From Thermaurantimonas sp046295455 (GTDB lineage Bacteria; Bacteroidota; Bacteroidia; Flavobacteriales; Schleiferiaceae), in contig JBKBNI010000002.1 in assembly GCA_046295455.1 (NCBI GenBank), forward strand, positions 186,001 through 250,000: a stretch of 64,000 nucleotides of DNA, read 5' to 3'. Every line of letters begins with the position of its first letter. Within the stretch, counting starts at the first letter, position 1. Of this stretch, positions 42,105 to 51,333 are shown one piece after another. Under the pieces are notes generated by a model. It had not been told where the DNA came from. It searched no databases and worked only from the letters and a program-made list of their open reading frames with translations. A program made the position numbers and the translations under genes.

Positions 42105-43037
42105 TTGATACCTAATGCCAAAATATTTTCGAGCAGGGGTTCATATTCACTTGCAAAAAGCATTGCGGAGGCTTATGGACAGCCACTTGGAAAGGTGATT
42201 TTCACAGAGTTCAGCGATGGAGAGTATCAGCCGTCGTTCGAAGAAACTGTGCGTGGAAACAGGGTGTTTCTGATCAGCTCGACTCATCAGCCCAATGACA
42301 ATCTGATCGAACTTCTGCTTATGATCGATGCCGCCAAAAGAGCCTCTGCAAAACATATCACGGCTGTAATTCCCTACTTTGGCTGGGCAAGACAGGACAG
42401 AAAAGACAAACCACGTGTGCCTATAGGGGCCAAATTGATGGCTGATCTTATTACGGCTGCCGGTGCCACTCGAATCATGACCATGGATCTGCACGCTGAT
42501 CAGATTCAAGGATTTTTTGAAATTCCGGTAGATCACCTCTATGCCTCCTCCCTTTTTCTGCCTCATATCCAAAACCTCAACATAGAAAATCTCACAATAG
42601 CCTCTCCTGATATGGGGGGGTCTAAGCGGGCAAACACCTATGCCAAAGCACTCGGAGCTGAAGTGGTCATATGCTACAAACAGAGAAAAAAAGCCAATGA
42701 AATCGAAAAAATGACGGTCATCGGTGATGTAAAAAATAAAAACGTGCTGCTAGTAGACGATATGGTGGATACTGCCGGTACCCTGACCAAAGCAGCCGAC
42801 ATGCTTTTGGAAGAGGGAGCAAGCAGCGTCATGGCCTATTGCACGCACCCACTGCTCAGTGGCAATGCCTACGAAAAAATCGAACAATCTGCCCTGACTA
42901 AACTCATCGTCACCGATACAATTCCTTTAAAAAAATCTTCACCTAAAATTGAGGTGATCTCGATCGCCGAGATGTTTGCATCTGTGATGAAAAAAGTGCA
43001 TTATCACCAATCCATAAGCGATTCATTTGTCATATAA
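42105..43037 (+). CDS. prs: Ribose-phosphate pyrophosphokinase
   Basis: 310 residues, TTG start at 42105 (MIPNAKIFSSRGSYSLAKSI). PRPP synthase joins ribose-5-P and ATP. The catalytic flexible loop begins YFGWARQDRKDKPRVPIGAK, the Mg-binding DLHADQIQGFF follows, and the PRPP loop is VLLVDDMVDTAGTL. Length is typical (about 310). It is the first gene of prs-rplY-pth, a classic bacterial order. Confidence 0.96.
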   Translation: MIPNAKIFSSRGSYSLAKSIAEAYGQPLGKVIFTEFSDGEYQPSFEETVRGNRVFLISSTHQPNDNLIELLLMIDAAKRASAKHITAVIPYFGWARQDRKDKPRVPIGAKLMADLITAAGATRIMTMDLHADQIQGFFEIPVDHLYASSLFLPHIQNLNIENLTIASPDMGGSKRANTYAKALGAEVVICYKQRKKANEIEKMTVIGDVKNKNVLLVDDMVDTAGTLTKAADMLLEEGASSVMAYCTHPLLSGNAYEKIEQSALTKLIVTDTIPLKKSSPKIEVISIAEMFASVMKKVHYHQSISDSFVI

Positions 43038-43070
43038 TTAATTTTCACTCATTATTAAACACCGAATACA

Positions 43071-43667
43071 ATGAAGTCAATACAAATCAGCGCAAAAAAA
43101 AGAAATGAATTGGGAGGTTCTTCAGCAGCCCGCCTTCGCAAAGAAGACTATGTACCCTGTGTGATCTATGGAGGAGATGAACCAGTACATTTTTATGCGC
43201 ATAAAAATGCATTCAGACACCTGGTGTACACGCCTGAAGTTAAGATTGCAGAGATCGATATCGAAGGCGAAATATACCGTGCCGTGATGCAGGATATACA
43301 GTTTGATCCGGTTAGCGATGCCATCATCCATATTGATTTTATACAATTAGTACCTGGCAAGCCCATAACAGTCGAAATGCCGGTCACCCTTACAGGTAAT
43401 GCACGTGGTGTACGCGTTGGAGGTAAACTTAAACTTGTACTCCGTAAAATCAAAGTAAGAGCACTCCCTGAAAACCTACCTGACTCCATTACCCACGACA
43501 TCACTGAGCTACGTGTAGGTCAGAGTGTTCGGGTCTCAGACCTCTCTACCGAAGGCAAATACGAAATACTCAACGCCCCATCGGCTGTGCTCTGCTCGAT
43601 AAAAACTACCCGTAATGTGGTTAAAGATGCAGAAGAAGAGACTGAGTCTGCCGAGGCTACTGCTTAA
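43071..43667 (+). CDS. rplY: 50S ribosomal protein L25 (general stress protein Ctc type)
   Basis: 198 residues: N-terminal 5S-rRNA-binding L25 domain (SIQISAKKRNELGGSSAARL and YVPCVIYGGDEPVHFY) plus the C-terminal beta domain of the Ctc form (ITVEMPVTLTGNARGVRVGG). The acidic tail EEETESAEATA is usual in this phylum. It lies between prs and pth in the standard order. Confidence 0.94.
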   Translation: MKSIQISAKKRNELGGSSAARLRKEDYVPCVIYGGDEPVHFYAHKNAFRHLVYTPEVKIAEIDIEGEIYRAVMQDIQFDPVSDAIIHIDFIQLVPGKPITVEMPVTLTGNARGVRVGGKLKLVLRKIKVRALPENLPDSITHDITELRVGQSVRVSDLSTEGKYEILNAPSAVLCSIKTTRNVVKDAEEETESAEATA

Positions 43668-43691
43668 TAATTAAGTACACTTACAATCTGA

Positions 43692-44261
43692 GTGAAAAAA
43701 TTCCTCATAGCCGGACTTGGAAATATAGGATCTGAATACGAATTCACTCGACACAATATTGGCTTTATGACACTGGACCGATTGGCCAATCGGAAAGGTG
43801 TCATTTTTTCACTTCAAAGGCACGCATTCACAGGCTCTTATTCTCTTAAGGGCAATCACATCATCCTCATTAAGCCCACAACCTATATGAATCTCAGCGG
43901 TAAGGCGATTCATTACTGGCTTGATTCCGAAAAAATCCCGTTAGAAAATCTGCTTGTCATCACAGACGATATTGCACTCGATTTCGGAGTTTTGAGGCTA
44001 CGTACCAGAGGGTCCCATGCTGGACACAATGGTCTGAGGAATACCGAAGAATGGCTGAAGACCAATCAATATGCAAGACTCCGAATCGGGATCGGAAACC
44101 ACTTTCCCAAAGGTCGTCAGGTTGATTATGTATTAGGTCGCTTTAGTTCCCTGGAAGAATCCAAATTACCTGAAATACTCGAGCGAGCAGCAGACTGTGC
44201 CGAGTCCTTTGTCCTCGCCGGTGCCCATAGCACAATGAACAAATTTAACTCAGCCGGCTGA
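43692..44261 (+). CDS. pth: Peptidyl-tRNA hydrolase
   Basis: 189 residues, GTG start. The catalytic His is in EFTRHNIGFM. The substrate Asn is in PTTYMNLSGKAIHY and the closing loop is RGSHAGHNGLRN. Pth frees tRNA from prematurely released peptides. Its stop overlaps the convergent xrtF by 12 bp, an unusually tight tail-to-tail arrangement. Confidence 0.95.
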   Translation: MKKFLIAGLGNIGSEYEFTRHNIGFMTLDRLANRKGVIFSLQRHAFTGSYSLKGNHIILIKPTTYMNLSGKAIHYWLDSEKIPLENLLVITDDIALDFGVLRLRTRGSHAGHNGLRNTEEWLKTNQYARLRIGIGNHFPKGRQVDYVLGRFSSLEESKLPEILERAADCAESFVLAGAHSTMNKFNSAG

Positions 44262-44795
44262 AGCCTGGTTCTGACGCTGGGGTGCCTCCTTATTTATATG
44301 CGCCCACCAATACCAAAGCAGCAAAATGATTCCATATATAATACCGGTAAAAAAATATTTGTGGAAAAAATGCATACGGTTCGCAAAATCCACTGCAATA
44401 ATCGTCAGAAGAATTAACCGAACCTGATTGAGCAGAAAAATAACAGCCAGCCCCATTGGAATAAACCACAGCATCTTGCGCCAACTGCCTCGAAACGCAA
44501 CAATAAACACCAAAAACAGAACTGCCAGTATAAATCCGTTGCATCCTTCAAAAACAGAAATGGCATACTGACCTTTCCAATAAATATCTACGCTCGGATA
44601 GCCTTCGGTCGGATACTTTTCGACCGCCAGTCCAAATAATTTCAACAATCCATACGTCACATCCGACGTCCAGACCGTGAGTGGATCTGCCTGAGGATGA
44701 AATTTTCGGATAAACAATCCATATAAAAGACTCGACAGGGCATACACACCACCGAAGCGAAGCAAAAAATATATTGTGGGCTTAAATTCTTTCAT
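44250..44795 (-). CDS. xrtF: Exosortase F (XrtF)
   Basis: 181 residues from the ATG at 44795, which overlaps the pabA stop as ATGA; an ATG six codons upstream lies further inside pabA. It has six or so transmembrane helices. The exosortase/archaeosortase catalytic residues are visible as Cys in VFEGCNGF, Arg in LNQVRLILL and His in MHFFHKYFF. XrtF is the Bacteroidota branch that cuts and anchors C-terminally tagged proteins. Its usual partner, the exosortase-F-associated membrane protein, is absent from the neighbourhood. Confidence 0.85.
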   Translation of the reverse strand: MKEFKPTIYFLLRFGGVYALSSLLYGLFIRKFHPQADPLTVWTSDVTYGLLKLFGLAVEKYPTEGYPSVDIYWKGQYAISVFEGCNGFILAVLFLVFIVAFRGSWRKMLWFIPMGLAVIFLLNQVRLILLTIIAVDFANRMHFFHKYFFTGIIYGIILLLWYWWAHINKEAPQRQNQASAG

Positions 44796-45352
44796 CGTAA
44801 AGTCTTTATCCAATTTCGAATCATCTTAAATCCTTCAGAAGTCATGATACTTTCGGGATGAAACTGAACTCCGGTCAAATGTAAGCGATCCGAATACATA
44901 GCCATCACGATTTGGTTATCATTTATCGCAATGGTTTCAAATACATCCGGGACCCTATCCACCGCCCAGGAGTGGTACAGACCTACACGAGTAGGTGAAG
45001 TAATATTTTCGAAAAATGGTGCCTGCTTCAGTTGTACTTCCTGAGCGATTCCATGATATGGAAAAGGGAGCCGGATCAGTACTCCGCCAAACACTTCCGC
45101 AAGAGCCTGATGACCCAGACATATACCTAAAATCGGGCGCTTACCCGACCAATAGTCAATAAGTTCTGTCAATATCCCAGCCTCCGAAGGAATACCCGGA
45201 CCCGGGGAGAGCACCAATCCATCGTATTCGCCGGCTTTGTGCAGTCCTATCTGGTCATTACAGGCCACATCCACATCAACATCATTCATTTTTAAATAAT
45301 TCCAAAGATTGTAGGTAAATGAATCGTAATTGTCAATCAGAAGCAGCCTCAC
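44792..45352 (-). CDS. pabA: Glutamine amidotransferase component II (PabA/TrpG-like)
   Basis: 186 residues, GTG start at 45352. Class I glutamine amidotransferase: oxyanion hole GLVLSPGPGIP, catalytic Cys in GICLGHQALAEVFGG, His/Glu in GVQFHPESIMTSEG. It supplies ammonia to aminodeoxychorismate synthase or anthranilate synthase; which of them cannot be told without the partner, as no trpE/pabB is here. It is divergent from recF and coupled to xrtF by a 4-bp overlap. Confidence 0.88.
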   Translation of the reverse strand: MRLLLIDNYDSFTYNLWNYLKMNDVDVDVACNDQIGLHKAGEYDGLVLSPGPGIPSEAGILTELIDYWSGKRPILGICLGHQALAEVFGGVLIRLPFPYHGIAQEVQLKQAPFFENITSPTRVGLYHSWAVDRVPDVFETIAINDNQIVMAMYSDRLHLTGVQFHPESIMTSEGFKMIRNWIKTLR

Positions 45353-45415
45353 ATGCAGATATCTTTTGATATTGACAAAGGTAGTCTACTAAATTCATCG
45401 TGTAGATTTGCCGAA

Positions 45416-46531
45416 ATGAGTTTCATTGTTTTAAAATACCTGAACATACTGAATTTCAAAAACTGGGAGGAATGCGCGTTATCGTTCTCAGAGGAGATCA
45501 ATTGTTTTCTAGGACCAAACGGGGTAGGAAAAACCAACTTGCTGGATGCGATCCACTACTTATGTACCACTAAATCATTTCTTACACACACCGACGCTCA
45601 CATGATCCGTCAGGGAGCAGACTTTGTCATGATCAAAGGACTCTTTGAGAGATCCGGACAAGAGGATGAGATCCTTTTGAGTCTGAAAAAAAATGAAAAA
45701 AAAGTCCTCAAGCGCAATGATATCGAATACACCAAGCTTTCCGATCACATCGGCCTACTACCCGTGGTGGTCATCTCTCCAATGGATAGCAATCTGATCC
45801 ATGAGGGCAGCGAAGAACGTCGGAAAGTCACAGATCTGATCCTTTCTTTGGCTGACGGTTTATACCTGCATTATTTGCTGAGATACAACCGCCTGTTACA
45901 GCAGCGCAATGCATATTTAAAGGAAGCCGTCCCTTCGCGAAAGATTCGGGCCGATATTCTGGGTCTGTATGATGCGCAGATGGAACCTCTGGCTGCCTAC
46001 ATCTATGAAGCCCGCCGGACATTCTTGGGAAAAACAAACGAATGGCTCACCGACTTTTACTACAAAATTGCTGAAACCGGCGAACGCGTATCAATCCAAT
46101 ATCAGAGCGACCTTGATCATGGACCTCTCAGTATCCTGCTGCAGCATAGCATCCAGCGAGATACAGAAGTATTGTACACGTCGAAGGGCATTCACAGAGA
46201 TGATCTAGAAATGCAACTGAACGGCAATCCCATTAAAAAATTTGGTAGCCAGGGTCAGCAGAAATCTTTTCTTATCGCCATGAAACTTGCCATGTATGCC
46301 GTATTAAAAGAAAAGACCGGACTACCGCCTATCCTTCTTTTTGATGATATTTTTGACAAACTTGACCAGAGGCGCACGACCCATGTAATACAGCTCGTCA
46401 AAGAGATGAAGTTCGGACAGATTTTTCTCACGGACACCCATCCGGAACGGAGTATGCAACTGGCAGGTCAATTCGATGGAAACGCCTGTTTCTATCATAT
46501 CAGTGCTGATCAAAAAGTCGAAAAGTTATGA
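45416..46531 (+). CDS. recF: DNA replication and repair protein RecF
   Basis: 371 residues from the ATG at 45416 (MSFIVLKYLNILNFKNWEEC); the in-frame upstream extension from 45353 overlaps the divergent pabA start. ABC-type SMC-like ATPase: Walker A FLGPNGVGKTNLLDAI, signature KFGSQGQQKSFLIAMKLA, Walker B PPILLFDDIFDKLDQRR. RecF loads RecA at gaps with RecO and RecR. It overlaps the DUF721 gene by 4 bp. Confidence 0.95.
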   Translation: MSFIVLKYLNILNFKNWEECALSFSEEINCFLGPNGVGKTNLLDAIHYLCTTKSFLTHTDAHMIRQGADFVMIKGLFERSGQEDEILLSLKKNEKKVLKRNDIEYTKLSDHIGLLPVVVISPMDSNLIHEGSEERRKVTDLILSLADGLYLHYLLRYNRLLQQRNAYLKEAVPSRKIRADILGLYDAQMEPLAAYIYEARRTFLGKTNEWLTDFYYKIAETGERVSIQYQSDLDHGPLSILLQHSIQRDTEVLYTSKGIHRDDLEMQLNGNPIKKFGSQGQQKSFLIAMKLAMYAVLKEKTGLPPILLFDDIFDKLDQRRTTHVIQLVKEMKFGQIFLTDTHPERSMQLAGQFDGNACFYHISADQKVEKL

Positions 46532-46824
46532 TCCGAAAAAATGAACAAACCCTGGCTGAAGTCCTCAAAATCCTTAAAGAAAAATATGGCTGGGGGGAAA
46601 AAATGCTGGAAGTGGCCGCCAGGAATGCCTGGTATAAGCTCCTCGGCCCCGTAGCTGCCAACCATACCGTAAGTATTCATTACAATAAGCAAGTATTGAC
46701 CATAAAGCTCAACTCCTCTGTACTCCGCGAAGAACTGTGGATGCACAAGGAAAAACTGCTACGTGCGCTCAATGAGGAACTTGACAATCCCGACTTCGAA
46801 ATCAAAAAAATCATTCTGTTGTAA
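46528..46824 (+). CDS. DUF721/DciA-like protein
   Basis: 98 residues, a single DUF721 domain: LAEVLKILKEKYGWGEKMLE, then WYKLLGPVAANHTVSIHYNK and the closing LREELWMHKEKLLRALNEEL. DciA-type proteins help load the replicative helicase; the adjacent recF fits a replication context. The ATG overlaps the recF stop (ATGA). Confidence 0.85.
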   Translation: MIRKNEQTLAEVLKILKEKYGWGEKMLEVAARNAWYKLLGPVAANHTVSIHYNKQVLTIKLNSSVLREELWMHKEKLLRALNEELDNPDFEIKKIILL

Positions 46825-46831
46825 TGCAAAC

Positions 46832-47260
46832 ATGAAAATATTGATAATCAATGGACCTAACCTAAATCTGCTCGGGACACGTGAGACGAGCATCTATGGA
46901 GCCGCCCCATGGGATGAAATTTTTTCTCAACTTCAAAATCAATTTTCAGGCAGAAGTGTCCAACTATCGCATTGGCAGAGCAACATTGAAGGCGAAATCA
47001 TCGACAAACTTCAAGAAGCCGACCATTGGGCCGATGGAATCATCCTGAATGCAGGGGGCTACACTCATACATCCGTTGCAATTGGTGATGCGGTCAAAGC
47101 AATATCCACCCCGGTGGTAGAAGTTCATATTTCAAATATTACTTCACGCGAATCGTTCAGACACTCCTCTTTTATATCTCCGCATGCAGTCGGCGTTATA
47201 TTTGGTTTTGGCGTATTTGGATATTCATTGGCCATTGAATATTTTTTGTTAAAAAAGTAA
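46832..47260 (+). CDS. aroQ: Type II 3-dehydroquinate dehydratase
   Basis: 142 residues from the ATG at 46832 (MKILIINGPNLNLLGTRETS). Dodecameric type II enzyme of the shikimate pathway. Active-site segments: PNLNLLGTRE with its catalytic Arg/Tyr region, LNAGGYTHTSVAIGDA and EVHISNITSRESFRHSSFIS. Length is typical. It is 7 bp from the DUF721 gene, so recF-DUF721-aroQ is one operon. Confidence 0.95.
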   Translation: MKILIINGPNLNLLGTRETSIYGAAPWDEIFSQLQNQFSGRSVQLSHWQSNIEGEIIDKLQEADHWADGIILNAGGYTHTSVAIGDAVKAISTPVVEVHISNITSRESFRHSSFISPHAVGVIFGFGVFGYSLAIEYFLLKK

Positions 47261-47401
47261 GAAATACAAAACAAAAATTCAGAATGTTTTTTACTTATTT
47301 TATTAAATATTAAATAATTCCACAATATTTTACCTCATTTTTTTAACTAAAATTTAATTCAATTAAATGTACCTACATATTTTTTCAAACTTTGATATAG
47401 A

Positions 47402-47409
47402 TACCTTTG
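47402..47409 (+). promoter_or_regulatory. -7 element of the YceI gene
   Basis: TACCTTTG, 24 nt ahead of the ATG; the -33 position (about 47379-47382) is T-rich without a clear TTTG. Confidence 0.45.
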
Positions 47410-47433
47410 TTACGACAATCAAAAACTTTTACT

Positions 47434-48096
47434 ATGAAAAACAAATCAATTTTATTAGCTTTTCTTTCCGCTGCATTCGCATGGTCGTGCGGAAGCAATA
47501 CAGAAGCTGTAGAAACGAGTGAAGCTCAGGAAGTTCCTGCACACCTTTCGGCTACACAGGCGTCCATTGATCTTAGTGCATCAACAGTGCATTGGAAGGG
47601 CTTCAAAACCTACACAAACGATAGTCATGTCGGCACAATTGCGATACAAGAGGGCGAATTCAAACTCCAGGATGGCAAACTCGTCGGAGGCCGTTTTGTA
47701 ATAGACATGAATTCAATCGTGTGTACAGATCTGGAAGATGAAACCTATAATTCAAAACTAGTTAATCACCTGAAGAGTGATGATTTCTTCGCTGTCGATT
47801 CATTTCCCACGGCTGTGTTTGAAATCACCAATGTGATAGAAGAGGCTAATTCAGAAAAAGGCACCTCTCATGTCATCAGTGGAAATCTCACCATTCGCGG
47901 AATCACAAAAAACATTTCATTCCCGGCAAATGTCACAGTTGATGAAAATGGCGTGAGCCTTAGTGCACCTGAATTCGGTGTAAACCGCACTCAGTTTAAT
48001 GTAATGTTCAGATCTTCAGGCATAGCCGGTGTATTGAAAGATCAACTCATCGATGACAATTTCCTTCTAACGATCAATGTGAATGGCAGCATCTGA
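47434..48096 (+). CDS. YceI family lipid-binding lipoprotein
   Basis: 220 residues from the ATG at 47434 (MKNKSILLAFLSAAFAWSCG). The lipobox AWSC makes it a lipoprotein, with Cys19 lipidated. The YceI lipocalin-like barrel follows: STVHWKGFKTYTNDSHVGTI, NSKLVNHLKSDDFFAVDSFP and SAPEFGVNRTQFNVMFRSSG. The family binds isoprenoid or fatty ligands; the specific ligand is unknown. It ends at a strong terminator. Confidence 0.9.
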   Translation: MKNKSILLAFLSAAFAWSCGSNTEAVETSEAQEVPAHLSATQASIDLSASTVHWKGFKTYTNDSHVGTIAIQEGEFKLQDGKLVGGRFVIDMNSIVCTDLEDETYNSKLVNHLKSDDFFAVDSFPTAVFEITNVIEEANSEKGTSHVISGNLTIRGITKNISFPANVTVDENGVSLSAPEFGVNRTQFNVMFRSSGIAGVLKDQLIDDNFLLTINVNGSI

Positions 48097-48113
48097 TAAT
48101 CTGAATTTCTTTT

Positions 48114-48148
48114 AAAAAAAGCCACCTTTGTAAAGGTGGCTTTTTTTA
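48114..48148 (+). terminator. Terminator after the YceI gene
   Basis: GCCACCTTT and AAGGTGGC arms around a short loop, flanked by A-run and T-run; the repeat is symmetrical and can work both ways. Confidence 0.88.
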
Positions 48149-48913
48149 TACATTTGAATAAACACTACGACCGGGATATTTCAAAACTTTTCGACATAAA
48201 TCTGTCATGGACTAATATTCTGCTAATAACAATGGTTGTATTTATTAATTCAGAAATGAATTAAACCTCACACTTGGGAGAAAAAAGTGCATCATATTCA
48301 GCACTTATAAAAAACCAACCAGAAAAAATCAGAATCAAGATGACTAGTAATTATTATTCTACAGATAAACAACAGGCTTGATATTTAGCCTAGACGCTGG
48401 TATCACAATAACAATTATCAATCCGAGTGATGATTTACTCAAAGTATCGCTTTTCTGTGGTTAGATGCCTGCACATTACACAGAATGATGCACGATGTAT
48501 AGAATTTTAAGCAGAAAATAACACACAAAGTATCCGATCACTTATCATAATCGAGGAGCCTGATATAATTGCAATTCGAAACGGAATCAGAGTCGAAATA
48601 AGTGAATTTAACCGGCTTGATTATAGTCGGTATGGCAAATGATAAAATGAATTTTAAAGCCTGCAGGTAAATCCTTTCTCTTATATTACATTCAGTAAAG
48701 CGACGATGTATTGAAGAATTATTGTCTAATGCATGTGCGACACCTTGTATATCCCATATATTTAAAGTCCCGAATAGCAATTTAAGATTTAATGACCAAT
48801 ATGGGATATTTTCTAATTTTTGGAAATTCAAAACTTTTTTACTCATTTATTTTCAGCTATTTAGCATGTTGGCACGATAATAAATAATTTTTTAAAAATA
48901 CACTGTAATTCTA
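48149..48913. other. Intergenic region ahead of the LruC gene
   Basis: 765 bp without a supported gene. A 102-codon minus-strand open frame at 48538-48846 has no recognisable domain or a good initiation context and is listed under rejected items. AT-rich; no TTTG/TAnnTTTG pair is visible near the LruC gene start. Confidence 0.4.
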
Positions 48914-50863
48914 ATGAAAACTAAATTTTTCCCTATTTTCTTGTCGATAGCTCTCTTGGCTGGGTGCAACAAGAAATCCGACAAAGACTCTACCCCAAAT
49001 CAGGCCATGAATTTCAACTTTGAAACGACCCTACACGGGAGCATTCTACTTAAGGCGGGTCCTGAATACAAAGACGCCGTAGTCAAACTGTTTACAGCTG
49101 ATCCGGACTCAGGAGGTTCGTTATTACAAACCATTCGATTAGACAACAATGGGAGATATATGTCTTCAATTACACTACCCTCATCGCAAAAAAGTGTGTT
49201 CTTAAAGTCATACTTCATAGGACTTCCCGGTGATATAGAAATACCGGTCATCAATAAGTCAATCTCTCATGACTTTTTTGCAGTGAGCAAGACTGCTCCT
49301 TCAATTAACCTCAAAAACACCCCGGCACCTATTGTCCACAATGGAATAGTTTATAAGTTCATGGGAAATTTCTCTATTCAAGGATTACCCTCCTATCTTG
49401 AACCACAGCGCGAAGCATTAAGTGCAGACTTTCTGCAGGCAGTTAATAATGCACTACCTGAAAACAGGCCCGTGCCGCAGTTTAATCCTCATTACATACA
49501 ATCAGGTAATCAAACCGATGTGCAAATCACTGAATTGGCTGATGTTTATGTAACTGTAGTGCATGAAGGTGCCGGATACAAAAACGTTCTTGGATATTAC
49601 GTTTATAACACAAACAATCCTCCGACTTCAGTATCTCAGATTGATACGATTTACATCATGTTTCCTAATTATTCTCTCAATGGAAGCGGTGGCGAATTAC
49701 TCCCTGGTATGAAGGTAAAATTGGGAAGATTCCCGGCAGGAAAGTCGATTGGATGGGTTTTAATACAAAACGCTTTTTCACAAGGAAACTCAAGCAGACC
49801 ATCTACCATTATCCCCTCAAATACCAATTTCTTTTCCAAACCGAGTTTCAATCCCGAGCCCAACCCCAGCCTCAGATCACATATGGTAATGCTCAACTTT
49901 GCGCAGTTTCAAAGATTTGTTATTGGTTTTGAAGATATACGTCGGGACGCTTCCAGTTGCGACAATGATTTTAATGATGCTCTTTATTTTATTTCATCAA
50001 ATCCGGTGACAGCGATTAGTCAGGCCAATGTACCAGTGCCCGGTCCGGCTCCAGCTGATTCGGATGGTGATGGAATAGTAGATATTCTGGACGAATATCC
50101 AAACGATCCTACAAAGGCTTTTAACCATTATCAACCTTTCAAAGACACCTATTCATCCATAGCCTTCGAAGATCTCTGGCCATTTATGGGCGATTATGAT
50201 TTCAATGACTTGGTTGTAAATGTGAACATGAAAAACATCTTAAATGCACAAAATCAATTGGTTGAATCAGAATATAAATTTGTAGTCAATCACATTGGCG
50301 CATCTTTCCGAAACGGCTTTGGTTTTCAACTTCCGTATAGCTCTTCTGCCATACAAAGTGTAACCGGATCGAGACTGACCGAAAATATGATTTCGGTCAA
50401 TTCCTCAGGACTTGAAGAGGGTCAAAATGCTCCGACTGTAATTGTTTTTGACAATGCATTCAAAAATTTAAACGACACTATAACCATAACAATCAAATAC
50501 TCTACACCTCAAAATTTACAACCGTTGAATCAGCAGGGCTTAAATTTCTTTGCTTTTGTAAATGCTACACGAGGCAGAGAAATCCATCTTCTGGGTAAAC
50601 AACCTACAGCCTTGGCAGATAAGTCGCTCCTAGGCACAGGAGATGATATTACTAATGAAAACAGAACAATTACATACCGAGATAAAGACGGTTACCCATG
50701 GGCAATTCAGATTAGCCATGACTTCGTTCCACCGAAAGAAAAAATTAAAATATGGGATGCCTATCTGCACTTTAATTCGTGGGTTAATTCTCTAGGAGTA
50801 GAAAGAACTGATTGGTTTGAAAATAAACCGGGCTACAGAAACCCTCTCCATTTAGAAAATTAA
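48914..50863 (+). CDS. LruC domain-containing lipoprotein
   Basis: 649 residues. The lipobox ALLAGC (Cys18) follows a short signal peptide. About residues 35-130 hold an Ig-like region. The central segment FVIGFEDIRRDASSCDNDFN is the DUF4842-type start. A Ca-binding-like DSDGDGIVDILDEYPNDPTK repeat near residue 380 leads into the C-terminal LruC domain: FEDLWPFMGDYDFNDLVVNV, FVVNHIGASFRNGFGFQLPY. LruC proteins are exported surface proteins of Bacteroidota and others; function unknown. Confidence 0.85.
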   Translation: MKTKFFPIFLSIALLAGCNKKSDKDSTPNQAMNFNFETTLHGSILLKAGPEYKDAVVKLFTADPDSGGSLLQTIRLDNNGRYMSSITLPSSQKSVFLKSYFIGLPGDIEIPVINKSISHDFFAVSKTAPSINLKNTPAPIVHNGIVYKFMGNFSIQGLPSYLEPQREALSADFLQAVNNALPENRPVPQFNPHYIQSGNQTDVQITELADVYVTVVHEGAGYKNVLGYYVYNTNNPPTSVSQIDTIYIMFPNYSLNGSGGELLPGMKVKLGRFPAGKSIGWVLIQNAFSQGNSSRPSTIIPSNTNFFSKPSFNPEPNPSLRSHMVMLNFAQFQRFVIGFEDIRRDASSCDNDFNDALYFISSNPVTAISQANVPVPGPAPADSDGDGIVDILDEYPNDPTKAFNHYQPFKDTYSSIAFEDLWPFMGDYDFNDLVVNVNMKNILNAQNQLVESEYKFVVNHIGASFRNGFGFQLPYSSSAIQSVTGSRLTENMISVNSSGLEEGQNAPTVIVFDNAFKNLNDTITITIKYSTPQNLQPLNQQGLNFFAFVNATRGREIHLLGKQPTALADKSLLGTGDDITNENRTITYRDKDGYPWAIQISHDFVPPKEKIKIWDAYLHFNSWVNSLGVERTDWFENKPGYRNPLHLEN

Positions 50864-50882
50864 ACGTTTGCCCCACTTACAG

Positions 50883-50908
50883 AATAGCCGGAAAAAATTC
50901 CGGCTATT
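50883..50908 (+). terminator. Terminator after the LruC gene
   Basis: AATAGCCGGAA and TTCCGGCTATT arms, followed by TGATTTT. Confidence 0.75.
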
Positions 50909-51085
50909 TGATTTTGAAATCAAACATTGAGTATTTCAGCGACTTGAACTATTACAAGAGCTCTTCAACTTTTTCAAATGACTACTCTGATATCTGAATC
51001 ATCAATTACTGTAAAAGAAAACTGAATCAGGTTTTAAATTCAACTTGAGGAAGTGGAAGACTACAGCAAGGTGCTGCATTGGTCA

Positions 51086-51093
51086 TACCTTTG
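51086..51093 (+). promoter_or_regulatory. -7 element of tatA
   Basis: TACCTTTG, 24 nt ahead of the tatA ATG; no good -33. Confidence 0.4.
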
Positions 51094-51117
51094 CTTTTGT
51101 TCTAATTTTTAATCACA

Positions 51118-51303
51118 ATGAATATTTTAACAGTATTTCTTGGAATGATCGGACCATGGCAGATAGTGCTGATTGTGGTGATCGTACTCCTTCTCTTCGG
51201 AGGTAAGAAGATTCCTGAACTCATGAGAGGTTTGGGTTCGGGAGTCAAAGAATTTAAAGACGCCATGAAAGAGCCTGAGAAAAAAGACAATTCCAATTCA
51301 TAA
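51118..51303 (+). CDS. tatA: Twin-arginine translocase subunit TatA
   Basis: 61 residues. A single membrane helix (WQIVLIVVIVLLLFG), then the conserved FGGKKIPELMRGLGSGVKEF amphipathic helix and a short charged tail. This is the pore-forming Tat subunit. tatC is not in the window. It precedes gatA by 30 bp; a link between them is not expected by function. Confidence 0.93.
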   Translation: MNILTVFLGMIGPWQIVLIVVIVLLLFGGKKIPELMRGLGSGVKEFKDAMKEPEKKDNSNS

Positions 51304-51333
51304 ATTGTATTATACCTCGACCTAGAGCATTCT

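Noticed and set aside
48538..48846. 102-codon minus-strand open frame
   Set aside because: AT-rich surroundings, no domain, no good ribosome-binding site, and no promoter; could be a relic but I cannot support it.
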